This document shows, one piece after another, positions 9,806 to 21,745 of a DNA stretch of 64,000 bases. The DNA is from an uncultured Cohaesibacter sp. (GTDB lineage Bacteria > Pseudomonadota > Alphaproteobacteria > Rhizobiales > Cohaesibacteraceae). How positions within the stretch are numbered: position 1 is the first letter of the stretch; the number at the start of each line of letters is the position of its first letter. The stretch covers positions 2,666,001 through 2,730,000 of the forward strand of contig NZ_OY782507.1 in the NCBI RefSeq assembly GCF_963677725.1. The letters run 5' to 3'. A model generated the notes under the pieces. It was given only the letters and a program-made list of their open reading frames with translations, had not been told where the DNA came from and made no database searches. The translations under genes and the position numbers were made by a program.

Positions 9806-10690
9806 ATGCGGAACATGGCAAAAAAACCTACTGAGGGAAAACGATTGGGGCGCGGACTTGCTGCTTTGATCGGAGATATGGACAATGAAGTGCAGGCGGT
9901 GGAGCGAGCTCGTTCACAGCGTCGCATTCCGATCGAATTTTTGCGCCCAAATCCGCGCAACCCCCGCAAAGACTTTATTGAAAACGATCTTGAAGACCTG
10001 ACAAAATCGGTGAAGGAAAAAGGCATCATGCAGCCGCTTCTTTGCCGTCCGGTGGCAGGAGAACAGGATTCCTTCGAAATCATTGCTGGAGAGCGTCGCT
10101 GGCGTGCGGCACAGGCGGCGGGTTTGCATGAGTTGCCCGTGCTCATTCACGATGTGAATGACAAAGAAGCTCTTGAGCTGGCGATCATCGAAAACGTGCA
10201 GCGGTCTGACCTCAACGCGCTTGAAGAGGCACTTGGCTATGACCAGTTGATCGAAGAGTTCGATTATACCCAGGCGGAGCTGGCCGATGTGATCGGCAAG
10301 AGCCGTTCCCATGTTGCCAATACGTTGCGTCTTTTGAAACTGCCCGAAAGCATCAAGGAATATCTGAAAAAAGGTGAGCTGACCGCCGGGCATGCCCGGG
10401 CGCTGATCACGGCTGAAAATCCTGAAGATCTGGCCCGCCGTATTGTTGAAGACGGGATGACTGTACGCGACGCTGAGAAAGCCGGACAGGAAAAGACAAA
10501 GGACAAGAAAGAGCCCAAGCCGAAAAAGGAAAAAGACGCGGACACGGTGGCGCTTGAAAAACGTCTCACGGATCGTCTGGGCTGGAATGTGTTCATCGCA
10601 CCGAAGAAAAAAGGTGGCGAATTGAAGATCCAGTATAAGTCGCTCGAACAGTTGGATGCGATTATCGAGATTCTTGAGAAAAGCAACTGA
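9806..10690 (+). CDS. parB: ParB/Spo0J partition protein (parS-binding CTPase)
   Basis: ParB binds parS, spreads along DNA as a CTP-gated clamp and loads SMC. The 294-residue protein has the N-terminal ParA-interacting motif (GRGLAALIG), the CTP-binding GERRWRAAQ near residue 95, ENVQRSDLNALEEA near 129, a helix-turn-helix (DVIGKSRSHVANTLRLL) that reads parS, a charged linker (KTKDKKEPKPKKEKD) and a C-terminal dimerisation domain. Starts at 9806 or 9815 (MAKKPTEGK) are both possible. Because five of six nearby parS sites carry a GAATC variant, the DNA-reading residues of this protein merit comparison with orthologues. Confidence 0.97.
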   Translation: MRNMAKKPTEGKRLGRGLAALIGDMDNEVQAVERARSQRRIPIEFLRPNPRNPRKDFIENDLEDLTKSVKEKGIMQPLLCRPVAGEQDSFEIIAGERRWRAAQAAGLHELPVLIHDVNDKEALELAIIENVQRSDLNALEEALGYDQLIEEFDYTQAELADVIGKSRSHVANTLRLLKLPESIKEYLKKGELTAGHARALITAENPEDLARRIVEDGMTVRDAEKAGQEKTKDKKEPKPKKEKDADTVALEKRLTDRLGWNVFIAPKKKGGELKIQYKSLEQLDAIIEILEKSN

Positions 10691-10717
10691 ATCGGTTCCG
10701 AATGGAACAGTGTAAGG

Positions 10718-10741
10718 GGGAGCCAATGGCTCCCTTTTTTT
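10718..10741 (+). terminator. Intrinsic terminator after parB
   Basis: Perfect stem GGGAGCC-aat-GGCTCCC followed by seven T. It ends the mnmG-rsmG-parA-parB transcript before the convergent transporter gene. Confidence 0.92.
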
Positions 10742-10778
10742 GTGCTTGGCTGCGGGCCTTGCACAAGAAAACCTTTAG

Positions 10779-12014
10779 TCAGGCTTGATTCGGTGTCGAA
10801 ACGGCGCGCAAAAGCGGGACAAGGCTGAGCAATGTGATGCATGCGGCCAGCCCGAAGGCCCCGGCGGGGAGATAATAAGGCGTTCCTTCGTGCGTGAAGA
10901 AGGCAAAGGCCTGTGTCATGACCAGAGGACTGAGGATGGTGGTGATGGCCATCAGTGAGGATATCGCGCCTTGCAATTCCCCTTGGGCATCTTCGGGCAC
11001 TCGGTTTGCCATAAGGCTTTGCATGGCGGGAATTGCTACGCCTTCGAGCGCGCTGATGGGAAGGAAGAGAAACAGGAGCCAGCCTTTGGTGATGAACACG
11101 ATCCCGATCAGCGTTGTGGCCTGAAAGAGCGTGCCGATCAGCACGATGGTCTTTTCGCTAAAATGTCTAAGGAGCAGGGGAACGAGAAACATCAGGGTCA
11201 GGGCATGAAAGAGGCCATAGATGCCCAGTGACAGGCCGATCTCGCGGCTGCTCCAGGAGAAGGCTTCCCGCGTGTAATAGGACCAGATCGAAGGATAAAT
11301 CCAGCCGGCGATGTTAAAAAGCAGGAAGGCCGCAAAGAACCACAACAGGCCCGGGATATGGCTTGCCTGAAGAAGCGCTCCGGCAGGATTGCTTCTTGCC
11401 CATGAAAAGGCGCGCCTTTTGTCCGGCGGCAGGCTTTCTGGCAGGACGACAAGACCATAGAGCCCATTGAGTGCAACCAATCCAGCGGCAAAGAAAAATG
11501 GCGCGCGGGTTCCAAACTCGCCAATGAGGCCGCCAATCAACGGACCAGCGATGAAGCCAAAGCCGAAAGCGGCGTTGACGAGACCAAAGTTGCGGGTTCG
11601 ATCCTCAGGCTTTGAGACATCCGCAACATAGGCAAAAGCGGTGGCATGGGTTGCGCCTGCAATCCCGGCAATGAATCGACCCACGCCAAGTAACCAGAGG
11701 CTCGGTGCGAGGCCCATAATCAAATAGTCGATGGCAAGTGCGGCAAGAGAGAAGAGCAAAACCGGGCGCCTGCCGAAACGATCGGAGAGATTGCCGAGTG
11801 TCGGGCCGCATAAAAACTGCATGAATGCGTATACAAACCCAAGATATCCGCCAAAAATCGCTGCCTGGCTGATGCTGGCGGAGGAAAGCTCCTGAATGAG
11901 ATCCGGCATGACAGGCATAATGATGCCGATGCCCATGGCATCCAGAAAGACCGTAATGAAGGCAAAGCGAGCGGAATGCCCTTGAGAGGTCGCAGTTGAT
12001 ATGGGGTGCTGCAT
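10779..12014 (-). CDS. MFS drug/metabolite efflux transporter, TetA-like
   Basis: A 411-residue major facilitator with about 12 membrane segments. The loop 2-3 motif GNLSDRFGRRPVL is the MFS motif A, and the segment GRFIAGIAGATHATAFAYVADV resembles motif C of the TetA/TCR drug:H+ antiporter branch. That suggests export of a drug or small organic compound across the inner membrane; the substrate is unknown. It reads leftwards after holA across a 175-base gap that holds parS site 6, so it probably has its own promoter. No adjacent TetR repressor is present, so a dedicated tetracycline system is unlikely. Confidence 0.85.
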   Translation of the reverse strand: MQHPISTATSQGHSARFAFITVFLDAMGIGIIMPVMPDLIQELSSASISQAAIFGGYLGFVYAFMQFLCGPTLGNLSDRFGRRPVLLFSLAALAIDYLIMGLAPSLWLLGVGRFIAGIAGATHATAFAYVADVSKPEDRTRNFGLVNAAFGFGFIAGPLIGGLIGEFGTRAPFFFAAGLVALNGLYGLVVLPESLPPDKRRAFSWARSNPAGALLQASHIPGLLWFFAAFLLFNIAGWIYPSIWSYYTREAFSWSSREIGLSLGIYGLFHALTLMFLVPLLLRHFSEKTIVLIGTLFQATTLIGIVFITKGWLLFLFLPISALEGVAIPAMQSLMANRVPEDAQGELQGAISSLMAITTILSPLVMTQAFAFFTHEGTPYYLPAGAFGLAACITLLSLVPLLRAVSTPNQA

Positions 12015-12139
12015 GGAAATGCCCGGCGTCGAATGGAATCATTTGGCCCGCAATATAGTGGCTTGGGGGATGATTGTCGCCGGAAATGGCATCTTTAAGC
12101 AAGACGTTGATTTTCCAAAGAGTCTCGTTGTTCCGCGAC

Positions 12140-12155
12140 TGATTCACGTGAAACG
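12140..12155. other. parS site 6, inverted orientation (TGATTCACGTGAAACG)
   Basis: Reverse complement of the GTTTCACGTGAATC variant, in the gap between holA and the transporter gene. It extends the parS cluster to about 6.2 kb, spanning parA and parB. Confidence 0.8.
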
Positions 12156-12189
12156 ATTTTCTGCGTCAGGGCAGCAGTGCCGTTGGTGA

Positions 12190-13224
12190 TCAATTGCGGC
12201 TGCGTTGGGCCGTGGCAGCGATCATCAGCAAGGTCTCGGAAATGATGGTTGCCGAGAGGTGATAATGTTTGCGGCTGTTGGCAAGGCTTTCGGCCAGAAG
12301 CTCACAGGCGCGGGACGCTTTGGTGCTGGACCAAATGCGCAATTGGGCCTGTATTTTGCTTTTTCGTTTGAAATGGAGCATTGGAGCGGCGCGATCAAGT
12401 GCTGATTGCTGTGGTGTGCCCTTGTCCATCAGGGAAGTGCATTTCTCCAACATCTGGAAATGACGAAGCGCGGCAGACCCAATGACCGAAGGATGCTGGC
12501 CGGAGCCGAGAATCTGCTCCATCTGGCGATCCAGCTCACCAATCTGGCCAAGAGCGGCGCTATCAATCACCATGTCAATCTGATGGGTTGAGGCATCGCC
12601 GACAATGTCGGTGATATGTTGGTCAGTGATTTGCGCTTCCCCCAACGCATAAAGGCAGAGTTTTTGTATCTCGGCGCGTGAGGCCATGCGGTCGGCCCCA
12701 AGATTTTCCAGCAGCATGGTACGGGCGGAATCGCTAATGGTGAGATTGGCAAGGTTTATTTCCTCGTCAATGATGCCATTGAGCGCTTCGCGGGCATCCA
12801 CATAGCAGGGTAGGGCGACAGCGCTTGCTGCTTTTTCGATGCTTTTGCGGATGGGGCTGGTTTTTTTGAGGTCACCGGCCTTGATGATGATATAGGCGTC
12901 TTTCGGTGGCGTGGAAAGGACCGGATCGAGGGCCTTCTGAATCGGCTTGTTGCCGCTCACTTGCAGGATGATGATACGGCAGCCGCCAAACATCGAAATC
13001 GTATTGGCCTCATCAGCAAGACGCAAAGGATCAGCGGCAATTTCGCTTGAATCGAGCCGCACAGAGGCAAAGGGATCGCTGTTATCTTTGAGGAAATGCT
13101 GCGCCAGTCTGTCGGCCCGTTCGGTGATCAGGCCGGTATCCTGACCATAGATCAGGATAACTTTATATTGAGGATTGGGTCTGGCGATGAAAGAGTCGAC
13201 CATATTGGCTTTGATCTGCGCCAT
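12190..13224 (-). CDS. holA: DNA polymerase III subunit delta
   Basis: HolA opens the beta clamp within the clamp loader. The 344-residue product begins MAQIKANMVDSF, matching alphaproteobacterial delta subunits. The frame extends 21 codons further left to 13287, but those residues (MHKRQLSLFQRLARH) do not look conserved and have no ribosome-binding site. Segments ILIYGQDTGLITERAD and the C-terminal HLSATIISETLLMIA fit the family. It is third in the minus-strand leuS-lptE-holA run, the usual order in Rhizobiales. Confidence 0.92.
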   Translation of the reverse strand: MAQIKANMVDSFIARPNPQYKVILIYGQDTGLITERADRLAQHFLKDNSDPFASVRLDSSEIAADPLRLADEANTISMFGGCRIIILQVSGNKPIQKALDPVLSTPPKDAYIIIKAGDLKKTSPIRKSIEKAASAVALPCYVDAREALNGIIDEEINLANLTISDSARTMLLENLGADRMASRAEIQKLCLYALGEAQITDQHITDIVGDASTHQIDMVIDSAALGQIGELDRQMEQILGSGQHPSVIGSAALRHFQMLEKCTSLMDKGTPQQSALDRAAPMLHFKRKSKIQAQLRIWSSTKASRACELLAESLANSRKHYHLSATIISETLLMIAATAQRSRN

Positions 13225-13309
13225 GTCCAATCCCGTTGTTCGGTGGCGGGCAAGCCGCTGGAAAAGAGAAAGCTGTCGCTTATGCATAAAGCGGCAGCTT
13301 GCTGATTGA

Positions 13310-13846
13310 TCAGATGCCTACAGCGAGATAGGCGGACAGGCGGAGCTGAATGTCGTTGGCGACCTGCTCTGCGGCCCGGTTCTGGGCGTCCAGTTCTGCG
13401 CGATCGTTGGCAAAACGCTGGGAGCTACGGGCAAAGGAGGCTGTGAAGAAGCTTGAGCCCTTGGTGGCGACCGCATTGTCCACCAGGCGAATCAGCCTGT
13501 AGGTGGTGGTGAGACGCACGCGCGTGGTTTTTGCCAAGCCGGTGCCGCTCTCGATATCAAGATCACTGGTGACATTTTGCACATCCATCACCAGCCGATA
13601 GGCCGGGCTGGAAGGTGCACCGCCGCCAGTGAAGGCAAAGATCAGATGATTGCGGATTTCCTGCTCTATCCGATCTTTGGCCGGTGCGATCTCGATGGTT
13701 GAGAGTTCGGCCGCCAATGTCTGTCCAGTGGTGGTTTCGGTCGAATAGAGCGGACGCACCTGACAGGCAGACAAAGTGAGACCGAGGCCCACAAAAAGGG
13801 CCGCGGCCATGGTGCCGGTTTTGAGACGGGATTTAGACGACGACAT
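13310..13846 (-). CDS. lptE: LPS assembly lipoprotein LptE
   Basis: LptE is the outer-membrane lipoprotein that plugs LptD during lipopolysaccharide insertion. The 178-residue precursor has a short basic N-terminus, a hydrophobic stretch and a lipobox LSAC with Cys28 as the lipidated residue, then the family's VRPLYS start. Sequence conservation in this family is low, so context matters: it overlaps the end of leuS by 14 bases and precedes holA, exactly as LptE does in other Gram-negative bacteria. Confidence 0.9.
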   Translation of the reverse strand: MSSSKSRLKTGTMAAALFVGLGLTLSACQVRPLYSTETTTGQTLAAELSTIEIAPAKDRIEQEIRNHLIFAFTGGGAPSSPAYRLVMDVQNVTSDLDIESGTGLAKTTRVRLTTTYRLIRLVDNAVATKGSSFFTASFARSSQRFANDRAELDAQNRAAEQVANDIQLRLSAYLAVGI

Positions 13847-16451
13847 TGACGATCCTTTTCGGCACTACAATGATCTTGCGCGGGGCTTTGCCCTCAAGCG
13901 CACGAACCACCGGTTCGGACGCCAGAACAGCTGCTTCGATTGTAGCCTGATCTGCGTCGGCGGCAATGGTCAATTCGCCACGTTTTTTGCCATTGATCTG
14001 AATTGGCAATGTGACTTCATCCTCCACCAGCATGGCCGGGTCGGCTTTTGGCCAATCATGGTTGGCAACGAGCCCATCCTTGCCGAGGGTTTTCCAGCAT
14101 TCTTCTGCCAGATGAGGCATCATCGGTGCGGCCATGAGGAGCAGCATCTGCATGCTTTCATCAAGGGTCGCGGCAAGGCTTGGATCCTTGTCGAGCTTGT
14201 CCTTCTTGACCACAGAGGCAATGTGATTGACCAGTTGGTAGATCTGGGCAACGGAGCGGTTGAAGCCGAGTTGTTCGATGGCTGCTTCCACGGATGCAAG
14301 AGTCTTGTGGGTGATGCGCCGCAGGGCAAGCGCTTCGTCCGATAGTTTCTCTGGTGTCTCTCGCTTTGCATCGTCAAGGAAGTCAGAGGCGTCAGCCACC
14401 AGTCGCCAAATACGCTGAACGAAGCGGTGAGCGCCTTCTGCGCCAGCTTCTGTCCAGATCACATCGCGTTCAGGAGGGCTGTCAGACAGCATGAACCAGC
14501 GGGCTGTATCGGCACCGAAACTTTCAATGATGTCAGTAGGGTCGACGGTGTTTTTCTTCGACTTCGACATTTTCTCGATTGAGCCAATGGTGATCGGCTC
14601 ACCGGTCTGGTTGTGTTTGGCGGTGCGTTTGCCGTCGGCTTCGGAAATGATGATTTCGGCAGGCGAGACCCAGCGGCCATCTTCGCCCTTGTAGGTTTCG
14701 TGTACCACCATGCCTTGGGTGAAGAGGCCCTTGAATGGCTCTTTCACAGTCATGTGGCCGGTTTCTTTCATGGCACGGGCGAAGAAACGGGAATAGAGCA
14801 GATGCAGGATGGCATGCTCGATGCCGCCAATATACTGATCAACCGGCAGCCATTCATCCACGGCCTTGGTATCGGTCGGGGTGTCCTGCCAAGGGGCAGT
14901 GAAGCGTGCAAAATACCACGAACTGTCAACAAAGGTGTCCATGGTGTCGGTTTCGCGGCGGGCTTGCTTGCCGCACTTTGGACAGGTGCATTGACGCCAG
15001 GTCGGATGACGGTCGAGTGGGTTGCCCGGCTTGTCGAAATTGATGTCTTCGGGCAACTGGATCGGCAGATTTTCTTTCTTTTCCGGAACCACACCGCAAT
15101 CGTCGCAATGGACCATTGGAATTGGGCAACCCCAGTAACGCTGACGGGAAATACCCCAGTCACGGAGACGATACTGGATCTTGCGCTCAGCCTGCGGCTT
15201 GCCATCGATGAGGATGGTTTCCAGTTTGCTGGCGACTGCTTCCTTGGCCTCGGTGATGGACATGCCATCGAGGAATTCTGAATTGAAGATGGTGCCTTCG
15301 CCGGTATAGGCTTCGCTACCGACGTCAAAGCTTTCGGCATCCGCGTCCTTGGGCAACACAACAGGCAGAACCTTGAGGTCATATTTGCGGGCGAAATCAA
15401 GGTCGCGCTGGTCATGGGCTGGACAGGCAAAGATGGCGCCGGTGCCGTAATCCATGAGGATGAAGTTGGCGACATAAACCGGCAGTTTGATGGTCTCATC
15501 CAAAGGATGCGTAACGATCAGTCCGGTGTCGAAACCAATTTTTTCTGCCGTTTCCAGTTCAGCCGCAGAGGTGCCCTGTTTGTGGCATTCAGCGATGAAA
15601 GCCTGAAGGGCGGGATTGTCCTCGGCCAAAGCCTTGGTCAGTGGATGATCGGCAGACAGGCCCATGAAGGAGGCGCCAAACAGGGTGTCTGGACGGGTGG
15701 TGAAGATCTCGATTTCGCTGTGGCCATGGCTTTCTTCGGTCAACTGAAAGCGGATTTGCAGGCCTTCGGATTTGCCAATCCAGTTGCTCTGCATCAGGCG
15801 GACCTTGTCAGGCCAGCGGTCGAGATTGTCGATTTCCTCGAGCAGATCTTCAGCAAAGTCGGTGATCTTGAAGAACCACTGTGTCAGCTCACGCTGCTCA
15901 ACCTCTGCACCGGAGCGCCAGCCTTTGCCGTCGATCACCTGCTCGTTGGCCAAGACAGTCTGGTCCACCGGATCCCAGTTGACTTTCGCATTCTTGCGGT
16001 AGGCAAGGCCTTTCTCAACAAAATCAAGGAACAGCATCTGCTGGCGGTGATAATAGTCAACATCGCAGGTGGCGAATTCGCGGTCCCAGTCCAGCGACAA
16101 GCCCATCAGCTGCAGCTGGGCGCGCATGGTGGCGATGTTTTCATAGGTCCAGTCTTTTGGATGGACCTTGTTCTGCATGGCGGCGTTTTCGGCTGGCATA
16201 CCGAACGCGTCCCATCCCATTGGATGGAGCACATTGAAACCTTTGGCGCGCTTATAGCGGGCAACCACATCCCCCATCGTGTAGTTGCGGACGTGACCCA
16301 TGTGAATGCGGCCAGACGGGTAGGGGAACATCTCTAGCACATAATATTTTGGACGGGGATCGTCGTTTTTCGTTTGGAAAATTTTCTGGGAATCCCAGGT
16401 CTGTTGCCAGCGAGTTTCCGCCTCGCGTGCGTTGTAGCGTTCATTAGCCAT
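13833..16451 (-). CDS. leuS: Leucyl-tRNA synthetase
   Basis: Class I synthetase charging tRNA-Leu, with editing activity. The 872-residue protein has the HIGH motif as HMGH ([15 protein letters not shown]), the CP1 editing domain ([14 protein letters not shown]), zinc-type cysteines (CDDCG and CPKCGKQ) and KMSKS ([13 protein letters not shown]). The ATG at 16451 gives [12 protein letters not shown], the usual family start; a GTG at 16484 would add 11 unsupported residues. It heads the leuS-lptE-holA operon and is divergent from the PLP-binding protein gene. Confidence 0.97.
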   Translation of the reverse strand: MANERYNAREAETRWQQTWDSQKIFQTKNDDPRPKYYVLEMFPYPSGRIHMGHVRNYTMGDVVARYKRAKGFNVLHPMGWDAFGMPAENAAMQNKVHPKDWTYENIATMRAQLQLMGLSLDWDREFATCDVDYYHRQQMLFLDFVEKGLAYRKNAKVNWDPVDQTVLANEQVIDGKGWRSGAEVEQRELTQWFFKITDFAEDLLEEIDNLDRWPDKVRLMQSNWIGKSEGLQIRFQLTEESHGHSEIEIFTTRPDTLFGASFMGLSADHPLTKALAEDNPALQAFIAECHKQGTSAAELETAEKIGFDTGLIVTHPLDETIKLPVYVANFILMDYGTGAIFACPAHDQRDLDFARKYDLKVLPVVLPKDADAESFDVGSEAYTGEGTIFNSEFLDGMSITEAKEAVASKLETILIDGKPQAERKIQYRLRDWGISRQRYWGCPIPMVHCDDCGVVPEKKENLPIQLPEDINFDKPGNPLDRHPTWRQCTCPKCGKQARRETDTMDTFVDSSWYFARFTAPWQDTPTDTKAVDEWLPVDQYIGGIEHAILHLLYSRFFARAMKETGHMTVKEPFKGLFTQGMVVHETYKGEDGRWVSPAEIIISEADGKRTAKHNQTGEPITIGSIEKMSKSKKNTVDPTDIIESFGADTARWFMLSDSPPERDVIWTEAGAEGAHRFVQRIWRLVADASDFLDDAKRETPEKLSDEALALRRITHKTLASVEAAIEQLGFNRSVAQIYQLVNHIASVVKKDKLDKDPSLAATLDESMQMLLLMAAPMMPHLAEECWKTLGKDGLVANHDWPKADPAMLVEDEVTLPIQINGKKRGELTIAADADQATIEAAVLASEPVVRALEGKAPRKIIVVPKRIVNVVV

Positions 16452-16670
16452 TGTATATGCCGAAATGCCTCGATTTATGGTCACTTTCTGGCCTGACCAT
16501 CATCAGAATTCACCCCTTGCGTCAAGTCCTTTAAAGGGTAGAAGTGATTTGGGGCGGTTCAATCTTGCGATGTTGCATGGAAGCGGGTACTTTATCGCCC
16601 ACAAAGCCAGAGATGCAGGCCGGGAATGGTCGGCCAGTCAGGCGTCTAAATTGAGGATTCAAGAAACAAG

Positions 16671-17342
16671 ATGAGTATATCATCCCAGTTGGCCCGGGTC
16701 GGTGAGGCCATCGCGGAGTGCGAAAAACAGTCGGAACGAAAACCGGGAAGTGTTTCACTCATCGCTGTTTCAAAGACATTCGACGCCGATGTCATCCGAG
16801 AGGCGCTGGAAGCTGGCCAAAAGGTTTTTGGTGAAAACAAGGTGCAGGAAGCCAAAGGCAAATGGCCCGAGCTGCGCGAAGAGTTTGATAATGTCGAACT
16901 TCATTTGATCGGCCCGCTGCAATCCAACAAGGCCAAGGATGCGGTTGCCTTGTTTGATGTCATTCACACCATCGACCGGAAAAAAATTGCCCGCGCCATT
17001 CGGGTTGAAATGGAAAAGCAAAGCCGTGAAATTGGTCTCTTTGTACAGATCAATACAGGCTATGAAGACCAGAAATCCGGGATTTTGCCCGAAGATGCCG
17101 ATGATTTTATCGGCTTTTGCCAGGTCGAACTTGGCTTGAAGATCCGTGGCTTGATGTGCATTCCGCCAGCGGATGATGATCCCAAACCCCATTTCAAGCT
17201 GCTGCGCAAAATTGCCAAGCGCAATGATATTTCTGACTTGTCGATGGGTATGAGCGCCGATTACCCCGAAGCGATCAAGCAGGGGGCAACCCTTGTGCGT
17301 GTCGGTAGTGCCATTTTCGGTGAGCGTGACATGAAGCACTAG
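16671..17342 (+). CDS. YggS-family pyridoxal phosphate homeostasis protein
   Basis: YggS/PLPBP proteins bind pyridoxal 5'-phosphate without known catalysis and keep PLP and amino-acid pools in balance. The 223-residue single-domain alanine-racemase-like barrel has the PLP lysine in LIAVSKTF, GENKVQEA, the HLIGPLQSNKAK segment and SMGMSADYPEAI, all conserved. It is divergent from leuS with a 219-base gap and its stop overlaps the convergent L,D-transpeptidase gene by four bases. Confidence 0.95.
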   Translation: MSISSQLARVGEAIAECEKQSERKPGSVSLIAVSKTFDADVIREALEAGQKVFGENKVQEAKGKWPELREEFDNVELHLIGPLQSNKAKDAVALFDVIHTIDRKKIARAIRVEMEKQSREIGLFVQINTGYEDQKSGILPEDADDFIGFCQVELGLKIRGLMCIPPADDDPKPHFKLLRKIAKRNDISDLSMGMSADYPEAIKQGATLVRVGSAIFGERDMKH

Positions 17343-17869
17343 GCACCGATCTGGAATCGTGTTTTCCGGGTCAGGCCGTTGAGAATTTGCCTTAAGTGAG
17401 GCTTGCTCAGCGCGATGCAGCCGTCTGTCGGCAAATAGCCGGGGCGTGCGACATGGATGAAGAGCGCCGATCCCCTGCCTCTTATGCGCTCGCTGATATT
17501 GATATCAAGAACCAAAACCAGATCATAAAGAGCGTCCTCTCGCCACATATTTTCGTGCGAGTCGGGGCAAGGAAGATGGACCAGACGGTTGTAGCTTGGG
17601 TGCGCGGGGGCGTCACACCATCCCATATTGCGGCGCAAGGGATAAAAGGGGAGCCGAGAGCGGGGTTTTGCTTCGCGATCGGTACGATAAAATCCATAAA
17701 GCGGACGAGTGAGCAGTCTGGGCGTTGCACCATCGCCTTCTTGTTTGGTTCGTGTCAGTCCGGTTTTGCCCAAGGCGCAGGGAAAAGCGCATTTGTCTGC
17801 AAGCAAATGGCCTCGGCTTTGCTTTTGACCTGATGATTTGATGCAAATTTTGTTAAGTGCGCCGTGCAA
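17339..17869 (-). CDS. L,D-transpeptidase (YkuD-type) family protein, probable TTG start
   Basis: YkuD-fold enzymes use a cysteine to form 3-3 peptidoglycan crosslinks or attach proteins to peptidoglycan. The C-terminal H-A-R-P-x7-G-C-I-A-L arrangement supplies the catalytic His139 and Cys151, and the segment GKTGLTRTKQEGDGATPR is typical of the short (~170 residue) COG3786 branch. The only start giving that length is TTG at 17869 with GAGGAAAT upstream; an ATG at 18112 would add 81 unrelated residues and invade the promoter of the response regulator. No signal peptide is evident, as in other members. It is divergent from a regulator linked to envelope control. Confidence 0.82.
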   Translation of the reverse strand: MHGALNKICIKSSGQKQSRGHLLADKCAFPCALGKTGLTRTKQEGDGATPRLLTRPLYGFYRTDREAKPRSRLPFYPLRRNMGWCDAPAHPSYNRLVHLPCPDSHENMWREDALYDLVLVLDINISERIRGRGSALFIHVARPGYLPTDGCIALSKPHLRQILNGLTRKTRFQIGA

Positions 17870-18127
17870 ATGGGAAATTTCCTCGTTCTGTCCGGTATGG
17901 CGATGCCGCCGATCTGTGTTACAGTTACGGTCCCTCACGGATAGTTGAACACTATCAATTGGTTCTGACAGTGACGTGATTGGCTGTGATTTGCAATTGC
18001 AGCCTTCAGTTTCTTTACTGAAACGAGAGTAATCGATGCATTTGGCTTGATTGATCGGATTTACTGCTACCGGGGTTCGGCAGAGGGGTTTGTTGGGCGC
18101 GCCTGGTTTCATTCTGAGGATGCGAAA

Positions 18128-18811
18128 ATGACTGCAAGAAAAATTTTGCTCGTTGATGATGATACGGAACTGCGCGAGGCTCTTGTCGAGCAGCTGTCCC
18201 TTTATGAGGAGTTTGACCTCTATCAGGAAGAATCAGCCACCAAAGGCATTCAAACCGCCCGGTCCGATCATTTTGATTTGCTGGTGATGGATGTTGGCCT
18301 GCCGGACATGGATGGTCGCGAAGCGGTGAAGCTGTTGCGCAAGGGCGAATTCAAGGCGCCAATCATCATGTTGACGGGCCATGACACGGATTCAGACACT
18401 ATTTTGGGACTGGAAGCCGGGGCCAATGACTATGTCACCAAACCGTTCCGTTTTGCTGTTCTGTTGGCCCGCATTCGGGCGCAGTTGCGCCAGCACGAAA
18501 ATAGCGAAGATGCGACCTTCAGCGTCGGCCGCTATACCTTCAAGCCAGCCGCCAAGCTGCTGTCCGATGAAGCCGGCAGCAAGGTGCGACTGACGGAAAA
18601 GGAAACCTCGATCTTGAAATATCTCTATCGCTCAGGGGACAAGCCGGTAAGCCGGGATGTCTTGCTGCATGAGGTTTGGGGCTACAATTCCGGTGTCACC
18701 ACCCACACGTTGGAAACCCATATCTACCGCTTGCGTCAGAAGATCGAGCGCAATCCGTCCAATGCAGAATTGTTGATTACAGAAGCCGGTGGTTACAAGC
18801 TCGTACCGTAA
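18128..18811 (+). CDS. OmpR-family response regulator, CenR-like
   Basis: Two-component transcription factor of 227 residues: receiver domain 1-120 with acidic pocket D10-D12, phosphoacceptor D55 (LLVMDVGLPDMDG), switch T83 and K105, then a winged-helix DNA-binding domain (residues ~130-227, SRDVLLHEVWGYNS). The ATG at 18128, preceded by GAGGA, gives MTARKILLVDDD; the frame is open further upstream but the added residues are not conserved. From memory it closely resembles CenR, an essential alphaproteobacterial envelope regulator, so that role is likely but not proven. The divergent L,D-transpeptidase would fit as a target. No kinase is adjacent. Confidence 0.92.
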   Translation: MTARKILLVDDDTELREALVEQLSLYEEFDLYQEESATKGIQTARSDHFDLLVMDVGLPDMDGREAVKLLRKGEFKAPIIMLTGHDTDSDTILGLEAGANDYVTKPFRFAVLLARIRAQLRQHENSEDATFSVGRYTFKPAAKLLSDEAGSKVRLTEKETSILKYLYRSGDKPVSRDVLLHEVWGYNSGVTTHTLETHIYRLRQKIERNPSNAELLITEAGGYKLVP

Positions 18812-18980
18812 GGCCCATTGGATCGGATGGTGTGGGCGATCCGGTCGCCTGTCTTGACAAAAAAGCGACGTGCGCGCCTTTATAAAGCGTGCCTGCGGCT
18901 TCAATCTGCGGGCATGCTTTGTTATTTTGGCGCGAAAACGCTTTTCCCAACTTCCCAGCAAGCCGGACTGATGTGATCCC

Positions 18981-19493
18981 ATGAGCCTAACCAGTGATAT
19001 CGATCTCCTGCGTAATGTGCCTTTCTTTGCCGAATTTTCCGAAGATCAGCTGCGCTTGATGGCTTTTGGCGCGGAATCGCGGATGTATCGGGCCAAGCAG
19101 GTGATGTTTCGGCAGGGGGATCTGGCAGATTCTGGCTTTGTGATCAGTGAAGGCCAGGTGCGGATGACCATCACGGTGGATGGTGTCGACCAGCAGTCGC
19201 AGATTTTGGGGCCGGGTTCGCTGATCGGGGAAATGGCTTTGCTGGCGGAAACCCGCCGCTCGGCGATGGCCGCTGCGATTGAGGACGTGAAAGTGATTCA
19301 GATCCGACGCATTCTGTTCCGCCGGGTGATGGATGAATATCCTGATCTTGCGGTGCATTTGCGCGACAAGCTGGCCAATCGTCTGGGTGATATGGTGCAG
19401 GATCTGGAACAGGTCCGTGCCATGTTTGACCGCAATCAGGCCGCCGAGATGAGCCTTGACGAGGTTGCGGCTTTTGCCAACAAGCGGGACTAG
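18981..19493 (+). CDS. Stand-alone cyclic-nucleotide-binding domain protein (Crp-like, no HTH)
   Basis: The 170-residue protein is a single Crp/Fnr-type sensor barrel (residues ~10-125; FRQGDLADSGFVISEG and the phosphate-binding-cassette-like GSLIGEMALLAETRRSA) followed by a helical tail. No helix-turn-helix is present, so it cannot act like Crp on DNA by itself. GEMALL...RRSA matches the cassette that contacts the cyclic-nucleotide phosphate, so cNMP binding is plausible. It follows the CenR-like regulator by 169 bases on the same strand; a functional link is only suggested. Confidence 0.85.
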   Translation: MSLTSDIDLLRNVPFFAEFSEDQLRLMAFGAESRMYRAKQVMFRQGDLADSGFVISEGQVRMTITVDGVDQQSQILGPGSLIGEMALLAETRRSAMAAAIEDVKVIQIRRILFRRVMDEYPDLAVHLRDKLANRLGDMVQDLEQVRAMFDRNQAAEMSLDEVAAFANKRD

Positions 19494-19537
19494 CCACATT
19501 CTGCTTCTGGTTGGCATCAGAGGCTGTCGAGCATAAC

Positions 19538-19578
19538 AAAACCCCCGCCGATGGATGATCGACGGGGGTTTTTTGTTT
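19538..19578. terminator. Bidirectional terminator between cNMP protein and acs
   Basis: Long stem AACCCCCGCCGAT-ggatg-ATCGACGGGGGTT flanked by A-rich and T-rich runs, between two convergent genes, so it can serve both strands. Confidence 0.9.
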
Positions 19579-19592
19579 ATCGGATCAGTTGA

Positions 19593-21533
<1,941 letters not shown>

Positions 21534-21745
21534 GAGTTCCTCCCAGAACAGGTCCTAATATGGGTTGCCGCGCCGTTACGCATAAATACGGCGGCGGCCT
21601 GACATTCGCGCCCATTATGCTCAGCGGAATGCACCCCGTCCACTGGCTCGATATTGCCCTTTGGTCGGTTGTTGGAGGGTTTTTTGGCAAAAATTGCGCT
21701 GAAAGCGCAGGGGCTTGCGACTTTGGACTAGTGCCGGGACCAGTG

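Noticed and set aside
8914-10146. A 410-codon open frame antisense to parA and the start of parB.
   Set aside because: It lies opposite two genes with unmistakable ParA and ParB motifs, has no recognisable domain and no ribosome-binding site. It is a by-product of codon bias.
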